Translations under genes and position numbers: made by a program
In this document: positions 31,863 to 39,513 of the stretch, piece by piece
How positions within the stretch are numbered: position 1 is the stretch's first letter
Layout: the number at the start of each line of letters is the position of its first letter
The notes under the pieces: generated by a model
What the model was told of the DNA's origin: nothing
The model's database searches: none
What the model saw: only the letters and a program-made list of their open reading frames with translations
From: Thiothrix sp.
Lineage (GTDB): Bacteria > Pseudomonadota > Gammaproteobacteria > Thiotrichales > Thiotrichaceae
DNA: 64,000 nucleotides
Assembly: GCA_008015155.1 (NCBI GenBank)
Contig: SSFA01000008.1
Coordinates: 310,001 to 374,000 of the forward strand
Direction of reading: 5' to 3'

Positions 31863-32268
31863 ATGCGGATTTTCGTGCGAATACTTTCGCTCCTACCCCT
31901 TATAATCCCAACCACCCTATTCTCGCACGGTGGCGGATTAAATGCAGAAGGTTGCCATCACAATCGAAAAACCGGAGATTACCACTGCCACCGAAGCAGT
32001 TATAGACCAGCGCCCACAACCCCAGCGAGTGGCTGGAAAAACCTGTCAGATCCAATTGAATGCATTGAAAGCGAGTTACGAACAAAAGCTCGCTAGTTTT
32101 AGAAAAGCACCGGCGAATAACCAGCAAGTGATTAATTTGAATAGCTTGCATTCTCTCGAGCAAATGAATGTAAGACTAGCCTGCACATCTGTTTCTGGTG
32201 CGGCTAACTACAACCGTTGTATTCAACAGCAAGTGCAAGCCCTTCAGTCAGCGCCCAGACTGAGATAA
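31863..32268 (+). pseudogene. YHYH-motif secreted protein split by a frameshift at an A5 run
   Basis: The first frame (31863-32096) has a signal peptide (MRIFVRILSLLPLIIPTTLF) and SHGGGLNAEGCHHNRKTGDYHCHR, the YHYH-type motif of secreted proteins. From the AAAAA at 32037-32041 the +1 frame continues as TCQIQLNALKASYEQKLASF and on to TGA 32266-32268. Removing one A joins both parts into a protein of about 134 residues. Either a sequence error, a real frameshift or a broken moron. Confidence 0.55.
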
Positions 32269-32291
32269 CCTAAATAACTAAGGAGTGAGTT

Positions 32292-33071
32292 ATGCCTGCC
32301 TCTCTAACTGAAGATATTTTGATCTTAGCAAAAACATACCCAATACCTAGTGCTAAATATGCTGAAACTTCTTGTGTTGCAGGTATTAATGCAAAGGGAG
32401 AAATGCGTCGACTATACCCTATTCCTTTCCGCCTAATGGACGATGAGCAGCAATTTAAGAAATGGCAATGGGTCAATGCGCGAGTTTTCAAATCCAATAC
32501 CGATCATCGACCTGAAAGCTATAAAGTTTACGTCGATACCGTGCAGCAAGGCAGCTCAATATCAACCGCTCAAAATTGGCTACTTAGACGCGAGTGGATT
32601 AATAGAATCCCAGTAGACTCACAAAACCAAAAATCCATGTATTTGGTCAAACCCTATCGTATAGATAGTTTACAAATCACTCCAGAATCTAAACCCGATT
32701 GGGATGATGATGAAATCGAAAAGCTCATGCAGGGACAAAATCAAACCGAACTATTTCAAGAAAGCCCAAAAACGATCCGGCAACTTCGTAAACTCCCCTA
32801 TGAGTTTCATTATAACTACACCATAGAAACCCCAACCGGATTGGTACAGCAACGGCATAAAATTGCAGATTGGGAGGCAGGTGCTTTTTACTGGAATTGT
32901 GTAAAAGCTTATGGCAGCAAATGGGAAAAACCGTTCCGCCAGAAATTAGAAGAAGAATTTTCTAGTAAGGACTTAATGTTTTTGATTGGCAATCTCCATC
33001 GGTTTCAACACCGATGGATTATTGGAAGTCTGATCTATCCGCCTAAAATTACGCAGCCTTCTTTATTTTAG
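32292..33071 (+). CDS. Conserved protein of unknown function (ORF259), partner of DUF488
   Basis: A 259-residue protein with GGAG 8 bases before the ATG. The first 120 residues (CVAGINAKGEMRRLYPIPFR; FKKWQWVNARV) suggest an OB-like beta domain. Residues about 170-255 are mixed, with a helical end. Its 3' end overlaps the convergent DUF488 gene by 23 bases. I recall this type of protein next to DUF488 genes on mobile elements, but cannot name a function. Probably a moron module. Confidence 0.55.
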   Translation: MPASLTEDILILAKTYPIPSAKYAETSCVAGINAKGEMRRLYPIPFRLMDDEQQFKKWQWVNARVFKSNTDHRPESYKVYVDTVQQGSSISTAQNWLLRREWINRIPVDSQNQKSMYLVKPYRIDSLQITPESKPDWDDDEIEKLMQGQNQTELFQESPKTIRQLRKLPYEFHYNYTIETPTGLVQQRHKIADWEAGAFYWNCVKAYGSKWEKPFRQKLEEEFSSKDLMFLIGNLHRFQHRWIIGSLIYPPKITQPSLF

Positions 33072-33537
33072 GAAGCTTAACTAAGTGCTCGACCGCAATA
33101 GGTTGAGCCTGAGCTAGTTGATAAGTAATCAATGACCGGTGGCATTGAGCCGCCTTAGCTTCAAAACACATTAAAGCACTAGTGGTTTGGCTAGTAGTCT
33201 TAGCTAGATTCTCAAGCTCTTTCGACCGTTCTTGGCGAAGATAGGCCAAGAAATCACGTGTATAACGCATCCAATCGTGATCGAGCTTATACTGATTGCG
33301 AATAGCTTTAGGGCAACCCAATGCTTGAATATGCAAGTAATCAATACCTTTGCTCTGCAAATAAGCCGCTAGTGCTTTTTTAGAAAAGCCCGGCTTCCTT
33401 GATAAAGGGACATCTCGCACATCAATCAATAAACTCACACCTGCAAACCGTAAGCACTGCACGAAATCATCCAGTACCATGCCTTCATAACCAATAGTAA
33501 ACACCTTGGTATTCCCTGCTTTCTCATTAGTTCCCAT
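33049..33537 (-). CDS. DUF488-family protein
   Basis: A 162-residue protein; the ATG at 33537 with AAGGAG 7 bases upstream is preferred. It has the DUF488 signatures FTIGYEGMVLDDFVQCL, LLIDVRDVPLSRKPGFSK and CFEAKAAQCHRSLI (Cys-His at the end of the domain). The DUF488 fold is of unknown enzymatic role. It is convergent with ORF259; the pair lies between two operator pairs of the CI family and is probably a lysogenic accessory module. Confidence 0.75.
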   Translation of the reverse strand: MGTNEKAGNTKVFTIGYEGMVLDDFVQCLRFAGVSLLIDVRDVPLSRKPGFSKKALAAYLQSKGIDYLHIQALGCPKAIRNQYKLDHDWMRYTRDFLAYLRQERSKELENLAKTTSQTTSALMCFEAKAAQCHRSLITYQLAQAQPIAVEHLVKLPKIKKAA

Positions 33538-33638
33538 CACTGATCTCCTTAGTCTCAAGCTTAACAGTATTTAGCGCATAGCTAAACCTGCACCCTATCC
33601 ATCTCACCCATCCCCTTCGGGTTAGTTTAAAATAAATT

Positions 33639-33650
33639 GAACAATTGTTC
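33639..33650. promoter_or_regulatory. Operator type A, copy 3 (GAACAATTGTTC)
   Basis: A perfect 12-bp palindrome identical to copy 1, upstream of both the DUF488 gene (minus) and 33905-34165 (plus). Confidence 0.7.
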
Positions 33651-33671
33651 CTTTATATATTGACTTAAATT

Positions 33672-33683
33672 GAACAATAGTTC
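33672..33683. promoter_or_regulatory. Operator type A, copy 4 (GAACAATAGTTC)
   Basis: 33 bp from copy 3, one change from a palindrome. A -35-like TTGACT (33660-33665) lies between the two copies, so a plus-strand promoter is likely controlled here. Confidence 0.65.
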
Positions 33684-33686
33684 AAT

Positions 33687-33722
33687 ATACAACTCATCAG
33701 CAGCATACAACTCATCAGCAGC
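33687..33722 (+). repeat. Perfect tandem duplication, 2 x 18 bp
   Basis: ATACAACTCATCAGCAGC occurs twice without spacer right after operator copy 4, in the untranslated leader of the 33905 gene. The rest of this gene-free stretch (33538-33904) holds the operators, the presumed promoter and a hairpin GGCAGCT/AGCTGCC (33862-33883) just before the SD. Confidence 0.7.
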
Positions 33723-33904
33723 GAACAAGCTGCAAGGCGAGCAGAGGCGAGCCAGTACCTTAACAAGATGACCAACCAAGTACCGGACAGGCGGCCTTTA
33801 CAGCCAAGCGCGGGAACGGAGTGAGACACGCCCAGATTGGCGTGCACATAGGATTTAACAGGCAGCTTTTACGAGAGCTGCCGATTAAGTCAAAGGAGAT
33901 AATC

Positions 33905-34165
33905 ATGAGCAGCGCATCAGCATATGCAGCCAAGTCATTAAGTGCAGTGCCCCACTTTGATTGCGGCCTAAACGTAGGCGATACCATCGAATGGGTTAAT
34001 GATTACGGCGTTGTCTGGGAGCATAAAGTTATTGGATTCAGCGAACCGTGCAGTGTCGGGTTCATTCATTTCGATAGCGATTCTTATTGGTTTCCGCATA
34101 ATCTAAAGTGCATCACCAAAGTTAATGGAATTAAGTTTGAACACACAAGGCCACTCGACGAATGA
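33905..34165 (+). CDS. Small phage protein, unknown
   Basis: An 86-residue protein; the ATG at 33905 has AAAGGAG 6 bases upstream and a long leader of about 200 bases. The sequence WVNDYGVVWEHKVIGFSEPC suggests a small beta barrel. It is the first gene of the rightward, operator-controlled unit. Function unknown. Confidence 0.55.
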   Translation: MSSASAYAAKSLSAVPHFDCGLNVGDTIEWVNDYGVVWEHKVIGFSEPCSVGFIHFDSDSYWFPHNLKCITKVNGIKFEHTRPLDE

Positions 34166-34300
34166 CCTTGGATATTCGCGGCAAACTTCGCAGTCCTTGC
34201 CGACTGTTTGGGTTCGACGTGCTGACCTCAAGGGGTGCTGAACCGTCTACTTGCCATGAATTGTTAAGGAACTACCTAAAGCTGTATAGGTTCATATAAA

Positions 34301-34315
34301 AATAGCATTGTTGTT
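34301..34315. promoter_or_regulatory. Operator type B, copy 1 (AATAGCATTGTTGTT)
   Basis: A 15-bp site with three differences from the palindromic consensus AATAACASTGTTATT, 25 bp from copy 2, upstream of the second XRE gene. Confidence 0.55.
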
Positions 34316-34325
34316 TTTATAAATC

Positions 34326-34340
34326 AATAACACTGTTATT
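34326..34340. promoter_or_regulatory. Operator type B, copy 2 (AATAACACTGTTATT)
   Basis: A near-perfect 15-bp palindrome that covers the likely -10 (TGTTAT, 17 bases after TTGTTT) of the promoter of 34372-34800, fitting autoregulation. Confidence 0.65.
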
Positions 34341-34371
34341 TAAAAATAACAAACCCATTTGAAGAGGAACT

Positions 34372-34800
34372 ATGGAAGAAAAGATAATCGTCAAAACTAT
34401 TGACGGAACAGATATGTCTAATCGAAGGGGTTTAACACCAGCAGAACAAGCTGCAATGATGCGGCTTCGTGATGCCTTCAAGAGAAAGAAAAAGGCTTTA
34501 GGTCTTACCTATGAAAAAGTATCAGAACTAGCAGGCTGGAGCACCAGCGCCGCAGGGCATTACTTCACTGGGTTCGCTCCTATCAACATGCCTGCACTCA
34601 TTAAGATATGCTCGATTATTGAAGAAGATCCCAAGTCTATCTACCCTGAATTGTTTGATGGCATAAGCATAAAGCTGTCACAAGACAAGGATGAGTCATG
34701 GAAGGATAAGTTTTATGAGCTTGACGAACAGTCACAGCAAGACATCATAAAAATAATTGAGACATATCACGCTGCTTTCGTGAGAAATAACAAGAGCTAA
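34372..34800 (+). CDS. Second XRE-family regulator
   Basis: A 142-residue protein with GAGG ahead of the ATG. Residues about 25-90 are an XRE HTH (LGLTYEKVSELAGWSTSAAG). The C-terminus is helical without a cleavage domain. It is flanked on both sides by type B operators, so it probably represses its own gene and the promoter at 34857-34885. A repressor separate from the CI-like protein in the same prophage is notable. Confidence 0.65.
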   Translation: MEEKIIVKTIDGTDMSNRRGLTPAEQAAMMRLRDAFKRKKKALGLTYEKVSELAGWSTSAAGHYFTGFAPINMPALIKICSIIEEDPKSIYPELFDGISIKLSQDKDESWKDKFYELDEQSQQDIIKIIETYHAAFVRNNKS

Positions 34801-34843
34801 AACAAATAATTTACATGCAGTCAACTATGTTTTTTCATAAAAA

Positions 34844-34858
34844 CATAACAATGCTATT
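34844..34858. promoter_or_regulatory. Operator type B, copy 3 (CATAACAATGCTATT)
   Basis: A 15-bp site ending in the -35 of the promoter at 34857-34885, 25 bp from copy 4; the same spacing as copies 1 and 2. Confidence 0.55.
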
Positions 34859-34885
34859 GATTATAAAAAATAACACTGCTATATT
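34857..34885 (+). promoter_or_regulatory. Strong plus-strand promoter (TTGATT-17-TATATT)
   Basis: The -35 TTGATT at 34857-34862 and the -10 TATATT at 34880-34885 have an optimal 17-base spacer and are covered by two type B operators. No gene starts within 240 bases downstream. Confidence 0.7.
34869..34883. promoter_or_regulatory. Operator type B, copy 4 (AATAACACTGCTATA)
   Basis: A 15-bp site overlapping the -10 of the promoter. Binding there would block RNA polymerase. Confidence 0.6.
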
Positions 34886-34891
34886 TATCTC

Positions 34892-35068
34892 ATCAAGCAA
34901 CCGATGAGTTAGCTAGCACCTTAACAACCAAGCCACCCGAAACGAAGCAGCCTTGAAAGCTAAGCGGTTTCTGGTGGAGTCGAGGCTAGGACACTCTAGC
35001 TAAGTCAGTCACCCGCTGGGGTGCAACCGATTACCTTAAGTCTTTGCCCACTGAGAGTGGGCTTTTTT
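34892..35068 (+). ncRNA. Putative structured noncoding RNA or leader, about 175 nt
   Basis: Promoter at 34857-34885 and terminator GCCCACT/AGTGGGC + T6 at 35046-35068 bracket a stretch without an ORF. Internal segments such as CACCTTAACAACCAAG resemble the leader at 33752-33780 (TACCTTAACAAG and ACCAACCAAG). Could be a small RNA or an attenuated leader of 35133-35504. Confidence 0.45.
35046..35068 (+). terminator. Rho-independent terminator
   Basis: A perfect 7-bp stem GCCCACT/AGTGGGC with loop GAG and a T6 run. Confidence 0.8.
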
Positions 35069-35090
35069 GTTTCAACAGTAGAGAGAAGCT

Positions 35091-35115
35091 AGGCCGGTTC
35101 ACGCTGGCCTTTTTT
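35091..35115 (+). terminator. Terminator-like hairpin just before a gene start
   Basis: AGGCC and GGCCT around a 10-base loop, then T6, followed within 10 bases by AAGGAGG and the ATG at 35133. Confidence 0.55.
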
Positions 35116-35132
35116 ATTTAAGGAGGCTGGTT

Positions 35133-35504
35133 ATGGGATTAATGAGCGCTTATGCAGCAATTAGATTGGCGGATGAAGAGGCGTTATCGCGTCAAATTTT
35201 AATCGAAAAATCAATTAAAGAAGAGCAGCGTAAGCAAATCATTGCTTTGTTCAAAGAACATTATCCTGAGATTTGTACATTAGCTGCTGATGATGGTTTC
35301 AAAATAGAAGCACGCTTAAAAGATAACTATAGTGAATATAATTACATTCGTATATTTAACGAAGAAAAAGAAGCATTTATCGCTATTAATGATGATGGAC
35401 GAGTATCCATAGAAGATCATGGATGCTTCGATAGGTGGAGCAATAATAAAGTCATTGTATCTATCGTTGAAGGTCTATCAAGCATAGAAGACATACCTTT
35501 TTAA
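35133..35504 (+). CDS. Phage protein, unknown
   Basis: A 123-residue protein with a strong SD (AAGGAGG). It is highly charged, helix first (residues 1-50) then beta (IRIFNEEKEAFIAINDDGRV). No family recognised. It lies between two hairpin/T-run elements, so it may be transcribed as its own unit. Confidence 0.5.
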   Translation: MGLMSAYAAIRLADEEALSRQILIEKSIKEEQRKQIIALFKEHYPEICTLAADDGFKIEARLKDNYSEYNYIRIFNEEKEAFIAINDDGRVSIEDHGCFDRWSNNKVIVSIVEGLSSIEDIPF

Positions 35505-35511
35505 TTTTATT

Positions 35512-35536
35512 GCCCGACACACATTCGGGCTTTTTT
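35512..35536 (+). terminator. Rho-independent terminator
   Basis: GCCCGA/TCGGGC stem with a seven-base loop and T6, 7 bases after the stop of 35133-35504 and just ahead of the SD of the next gene. Confidence 0.75.
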
Positions 35537-35554
35537 ATTTTAAGGAGTACCGCA

Positions 35555-35899
35555 ATGTATGAGGTTAATTACGCAACACCAGCCTACTACAGAGCGGGTG
35601 AAGATGAAGAATACGACCCTCACCTAGAGGAAGCTATTCGTTCAATCCAGCAGTGGGGTAAACCCAAAAAGGTTGAGCTTAGCTGTCCTTGTTGTGGTGC
35701 TAAACAGCCTAGCCTGTCACAGATTCATAATGAGTGGATTGCTGAATGCTGTAATGCACTCGTCAAAGCAGTAGAAGAAAACGATCCAGACGATCATCTC
35801 AAACTACTGAGCATCACCTATTCACGTTTAAGCGCCGAACTTCAGTGGCGCAAAGCCTGTAACTTTTTACATAAGGAAAAGCATGAACGAATTAGTTAG
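35555..35899 (+). CDS. Small phage protein with zinc-finger-like Cys motif
   Basis: A 114-residue protein; the ATG at 35555 has AAGGAG upstream. It contains CPCCGAKQPS around residue 48 and ECCNA around 69, which could form a Cys4 zinc site. Its stop overlaps the next gene by 17 bases. It may serve as accessory factor to the recombination genes. Confidence 0.5.
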   Translation: MYEVNYATPAYYRAGEDEEYDPHLEEAIRSIQQWGKPKKVELSCPCCGAKQPSLSQIHNEWIAECCNALVKAVEENDPDDHLKLLSITYSRLSAELQWRKACNFLHKEKHERIS

Positions 35900-36854
35900 C
35901 AATCCTTTTGGTGGGCAGATTCAGACCACCAACACAGGAATGGGATTAGCACAATCTGATCAGCAACGCGCCATTGCTGAAGTACAAGCCGCCATGATGA
36001 TCGCTCGAATGAATCCACGTGATCCAGTGAGAGCAATGGATCGAATTTTAAACGCATGCACTCGACCAGCCTTAGCAGAGACTGGTTTATATCAATACTC
36101 TAAAGGAGGTTCATCAGTATCAGGGGCTAGCATTCGTCTTGCTGAAACGATGGCTCAAGCTTGGGGCAACATTCAGTACGGATTTCGTGAAATATACCGA
36201 GGTACGGGTTCAGATGGTGTGACTTATTCGGAGGTTGAAGCCTTCGCTTGGGATGTTGAAACTAATACACGTCGCCCTGTGCAGTTTCGAGTACGTCATT
36301 GGCGCGATACCAAAAATGGCGGATACCCTATTAAGGATGAGCGGGACATTTACGAACTCACTGCAAACATGGCCCAACGTCGCGTACGCGCTTGTATCCT
36401 AGCCATTATCCCTGGCGATGTAGAAGAAGCTGCACGTAATCAGTGCGAGATCACATTGAAAGCTAAAGCTGATACCTCACCTGAAGCTATGAAAAAGATG
36501 GTTGAAGCCTTTGAAGACTTTGGTGTGAGCAAAGCTCAAATTGAAAAAAGAATCCAACGCCGCCTAGATACCATTACTCCCGCTCAAGTAGTGAGTTTAA
36601 AAAAGGTTTACTCAAGCCTGCGCGATGGGATGTCTAGCAAAGAAGATTGGTTTGACGAACTAGCAGAAGAGCCACGCCAAGAACCTAAAACACTACCTGA
36701 AATGAGCCAAGACGAGTTTTCCAAGAGTCTAACTGCTTGGGAAAAAATGCTTCAATCAGGCAAGAAAACACCTGATGACATTATCAAGATGCTGTCTAGC
36801 AAACACACCCTGACTGAAGCCCAAAAGAAAATCATTGAGGGACTAGTAGCGTGA
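35883..36854 (+). CDS. Putative single-strand annealing/recombination protein
   Basis: A 323-residue phage protein of a widespread family (MIARMNPRDPVRAMDRILNA; SGASIRLAETMAQAWGN; MAQRRVRACILAIIPGDV) that usually precedes a YqaJ exonuclease. The pairing with 36880-38241 suggests an annealing protein analogous to RecT/Beta. The C-terminal 100 residues are helical. The function is inferred from context. Confidence 0.6.
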   Translation: MNELVSNPFGGQIQTTNTGMGLAQSDQQRAIAEVQAAMMIARMNPRDPVRAMDRILNACTRPALAETGLYQYSKGGSSVSGASIRLAETMAQAWGNIQYGFREIYRGTGSDGVTYSEVEAFAWDVETNTRRPVQFRVRHWRDTKNGGYPIKDERDIYELTANMAQRRVRACILAIIPGDVEEAARNQCEITLKAKADTSPEAMKKMVEAFEDFGVSKAQIEKRIQRRLDTITPAQVVSLKKVYSSLRDGMSSKEDWFDELAEEPRQEPKTLPEMSQDEFSKSLTAWEKMLQSGKKTPDDIIKMLSSKHTLTEAQKKIIEGLVA

Positions 36855-36879
36855 GTGCTCCAGATCAAGGGGTGAACCC

Positions 36880-38241
36880 ATGAAAATTCTCGATGTTCAA
36901 CAAGGATCAACCGAATGGAATGCAGCCAGACTCAGTAAGTTCACAGCCTCAGAAGCACCCGCCATGATGGGCTGTGGCTGGATTACCCGTGAACAACTAC
37001 TTCGGCAAAAGAAAACAGGTGTCGAGCCTGAAATTTCAGAAAGCCAACAGCGTCTATTTGACAAGGGTCATGAAACAGAAACACTTGCACGAGCAATTAT
37101 TGAAGAAATGATCGGGCAACCGCTTTATCCAGTAACAGCTCTCAGTGATGAGCACCCTAACCTGTTGGCATCCATGGATGGTATTACGCTGGATGAAGAA
37201 GTTATCTTCGAGCATAAACTATTTAGTGAAAAACTAGCTAAACAAGTCAGGTCTCATGATTTAGAACCTAAATACTATTGGCAGCTTGAGCAGCAGTTGC
37301 TAGTTGCCAATGCCAAGTACGTTATTTTCGTAATCTCTGACGGTACTAAAGAGAATATGCACTATATGCACTACTCATCAGTACCCTCTCGGCGTGAGGA
37401 GTTAATAGCAAGCTGGGAGCAATTTGAGAAAGACCTTGAAGCCTACACGCCTCCAGAAGAACCAACTGTAGCCGCTAATATCGAGCAAGTACCGATGCTA
37501 GTCGTTCAGTCGAACGGCTTCACCTTGACCACTAACATAGATCAGATTCAAGCATGGCACCAGCTTATTAAAGATAAGTGCGCTGATGAGTTAGAAAACG
37601 ATCAAGATTTCGCAGATCGTGAATCATTGATTAAAGCGATTAAAAAAGCAGAACCCATTATTGAGCAAGCCTATCAGCAAGTCATTGGTGCATCAGGCAA
37701 TGTGAGCCTTATTCTTAACGCCCTACAAGAGATGAAAGGTTCATTAAGAAGGCTACGTTTAGATGGTGAAAAGCTCATTACGGCTAAAAAGGATCAGATT
37801 AAGCAAGGCATTCTAAGCACCTATGCTACTGAGGTGGAGCAACACCTCATCGCTGGCAATAAAAAGCTATCTGAATTACTGGGAGCAACAGTCATTATTC
37901 CCATCGAAAAGATGGAAATCACCAATGCTCTCATCACAGAAACTAAGGGAAAGCGCACGTTAGAGAGCTTCAGAAGTGCAGCAAGTGCAGCCGCCGCTCA
38001 GCTAAAAGTAGGTGCAAACCTTTTCCACATGCGTGCTAATGAAAATATAGCCCTCTTCAAAGACTGGGCTTCACATAACGATGCAAGCTCTATTAGCTCA
38101 TCTGAGTACGATCAGTTAGTTACCGACTCACAAATGCTACAACACCTCGTTGCTGAAGGCGTTGAGCAATGGGAAGGTTACGAGCGTGTTTTAGCAAAGC
38201 TGACTAAAAGTGAAGAGCTAGCAGAGCTGGAGGCAGCATGA
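36880..38241 (+). CDS. YqaJ-type viral exonuclease with long helical C-terminus
   Basis: A 453-residue protein. Residues 1-185 are a YqaJ/lambda-exonuclease-like domain: QGSTEWNAARL start, then GHETETLARAIIE, LLASMDGITLDE, FEHKLF (catalytic E-x-K) and YYWQLEQQLL. Residues about 210-450 are helical with a DUF1351-like regulatory part. The domain degrades one DNA strand from ends for recombination with the preceding annealing protein. Confidence 0.75.
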   Translation: MKILDVQQGSTEWNAARLSKFTASEAPAMMGCGWITREQLLRQKKTGVEPEISESQQRLFDKGHETETLARAIIEEMIGQPLYPVTALSDEHPNLLASMDGITLDEEVIFEHKLFSEKLAKQVRSHDLEPKYYWQLEQQLLVANAKYVIFVISDGTKENMHYMHYSSVPSRREELIASWEQFEKDLEAYTPPEEPTVAANIEQVPMLVVQSNGFTLTTNIDQIQAWHQLIKDKCADELENDQDFADRESLIKAIKKAEPIIEQAYQQVIGASGNVSLILNALQEMKGSLRRLRLDGEKLITAKKDQIKQGILSTYATEVEQHLIAGNKKLSELLGATVIIPIEKMEITNALITETKGKRTLESFRSAASAAAAQLKVGANLFHMRANENIALFKDWASHNDASSISSSEYDQLVTDSQMLQHLVAEGVEQWEGYERVLAKLTKSEELAELEAA

Positions 38242-38801
38242 TGGCGGTCAAGTTGCCTAGAACTATACTGCTGCATGCTGATGCAGCTATCCGCCAAGGT
38301 AATAAAGCATTTGTTGCCTCACTCATGGAACAGCTTGATATAGGCACAGTGTATGAAGTATCTATTCAGGAACATAAAGGGTCTAAAACGCTACTCCAGT
38401 TAAAAACACTATTTGGCATTTGGTTTGATTACCTGCATAGAGAGTTGGGAGTTGGTATCAAAGAAATTCATCGTGACATGAAAGCCACCTACCTGGTGCA
38501 TATCTATGTGAATGCGCAGGAAGGCAAGCAAAGCTACTTACAAATGATGTGGGTCAATGAACTAGCAAGAATCGGGGATTTACTACTCTCGCCAGACCCA
38601 GTGATTGCCCTACAAGCAGAAGCCGACATGCTCACGCACATGGAAAACTTATCCCTCAGTTGGGCTAGTATTAGCCAAATGCGGCAATACATGGAAAAAG
38701 TGTACTGGCACTTCACCAATGAGGGTTATCCCCCACCGATCCCAGATAAGTTCTACAAATATTATAAAGATGAAAATCGGAGTGGTCTTTACGATGACTA
38801 A
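38238..38801 (+). CDS. Phage protein of the recombination block
   Basis: A 187-residue protein coupled to the exonuclease gene (start overlaps the stop by 4 bases). The N-terminal part (YEVSIQEHKGSKTLLQLKTL) is reminiscent of NinB-type recombination mediators, and the C-terminal part is helical (ISQMRQYMEKVYWHFTNEGY). The similarity is weak; treat as unknown recombination accessory. Confidence 0.5.
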   Translation: MMAVKLPRTILLHADAAIRQGNKAFVASLMEQLDIGTVYEVSIQEHKGSKTLLQLKTLFGIWFDYLHRELGVGIKEIHRDMKATYLVHIYVNAQEGKQSYLQMMWVNELARIGDLLLSPDPVIALQAEADMLTHMENLSLSWASISQMRQYMEKVYWHFTNEGYPPPIPDKFYKYYKDENRSGLYDD

Positions 38802-39084
38802 AATTCGTGAATCAGCTAGAGGGCAGTATTGCCAAGTACGAATACCAGGGCATTGCAGCGGTAATCCTGAAACAACCGTGCTGGCTCATCTAAATGGAGC
38901 GGGTATTGGATTAAAACATCCTGATATTTTTGCAGCATGGTGTTGTGAAGGTTGCCATGACCTAATAGATGGTCGAGTGCAGAGTAAAAACTATAGTCGT
39001 GAGCAGGTTAAATTAATGTTCTACGATGGAATGATACGCACACAAGCTAAGCTACTTGAGCTTGGGTTAATTAAGATTAGTTGA
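38794..39084 (+). CDS. DUF1364-family HNH-like protein
   Basis: A 96-residue protein; the ATG at 38794 overlaps the previous gene by 8 bases. It has the DUF1364 pattern: MTKIRESARGQYCQVRIPGH, TTVLAHLN and FAAWCCEGCHDLIDGR, with Cys/His pairs for a zinc-stabilised HNH-like fold (Ref/NinX type). Members act as recombination-associated nucleases in phages. Confidence 0.7.
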   Translation: MTKIRESARGQYCQVRIPGHCSGNPETTVLAHLNGAGIGLKHPDIFAAWCCEGCHDLIDGRVQSKNYSREQVKLMFYDGMIRTQAKLLELGLIKIS

Positions 39085-39119
39085 GTCCATATTGTTGGCC
39101 TTTTTATTTGGAGAAATAA

Positions 39120-39311
39120 ATGAGCAGAGAAGATAGAGCAGCTAAATTGGCTGAGAGTTTTATTAGAAATTGTAGTGATAATAATGTCGATCCATTGGAT
39201 TTTGAAGTAGCACTCTGCTTAATGACAGCGGTTACTTATTTATCTACAGAAAATAAAGAAAGATTTTCAGGTGCTATTAAAGCAGAAGTACAAGGCGAAA
39301 CTATTCACTGA
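39120..39311 (+). CDS. Small phage protein, unknown
   Basis: A 63-residue helical, acidic protein with GGAG upstream of the ATG, preceded by a T-run. No family recognised. Confidence 0.45.
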   Translation: MSREDRAAKLAESFIRNCSDNNVDPLDFEVALCLMTAVTYLSTENKERFSGAIKAEVQGETIH

Positions 39312-39319
39312 GGTTTAAA

Positions 39320-39493
39320 TTGAAAGAACTACTACTAAGCGCCCTGTGCGCTTTTTTTATGTCCTCTGCTTTTGCAGCCGGAACACTAGATGAAGAGATT
39401 GAAAAAAATAAGGAGGCATTAAAGGAATTTAAAACACTATCGCCTTATGAGCAGTGCATCTATTTAAAACTAGATGACTGCGACGATCTTTAA
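39320..39493 (+). CDS. Small secreted protein (57 residues, TTG start)
   Basis: Not in the ORF track. From TTG 39320 (GAGG 7 bases before) the protein has a Sec signal peptide (MKELLLSALCAFFMSSAFAA) and a short acidic/Lys helical mature part with two Cys (YEQCIYLKLDDCDD). It opens a run of three small exported proteins. Confidence 0.5.
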   Translation: MKELLLSALCAFFMSSAFAAGTLDEEIEKNKEALKEFKTLSPYEQCIYLKLDDCDDL

Positions 39494-39513
39494 ATAAAAA
39501 ATTGAGTTATAAC

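Noticed and set aside
31942-32268. Separate ORF of 108 residues
   Set aside because: Its first third reads the YHYH coding sequence out of frame. Only the part after the A5 run looks genuine, so it is treated as the frameshifted tail of 31863.
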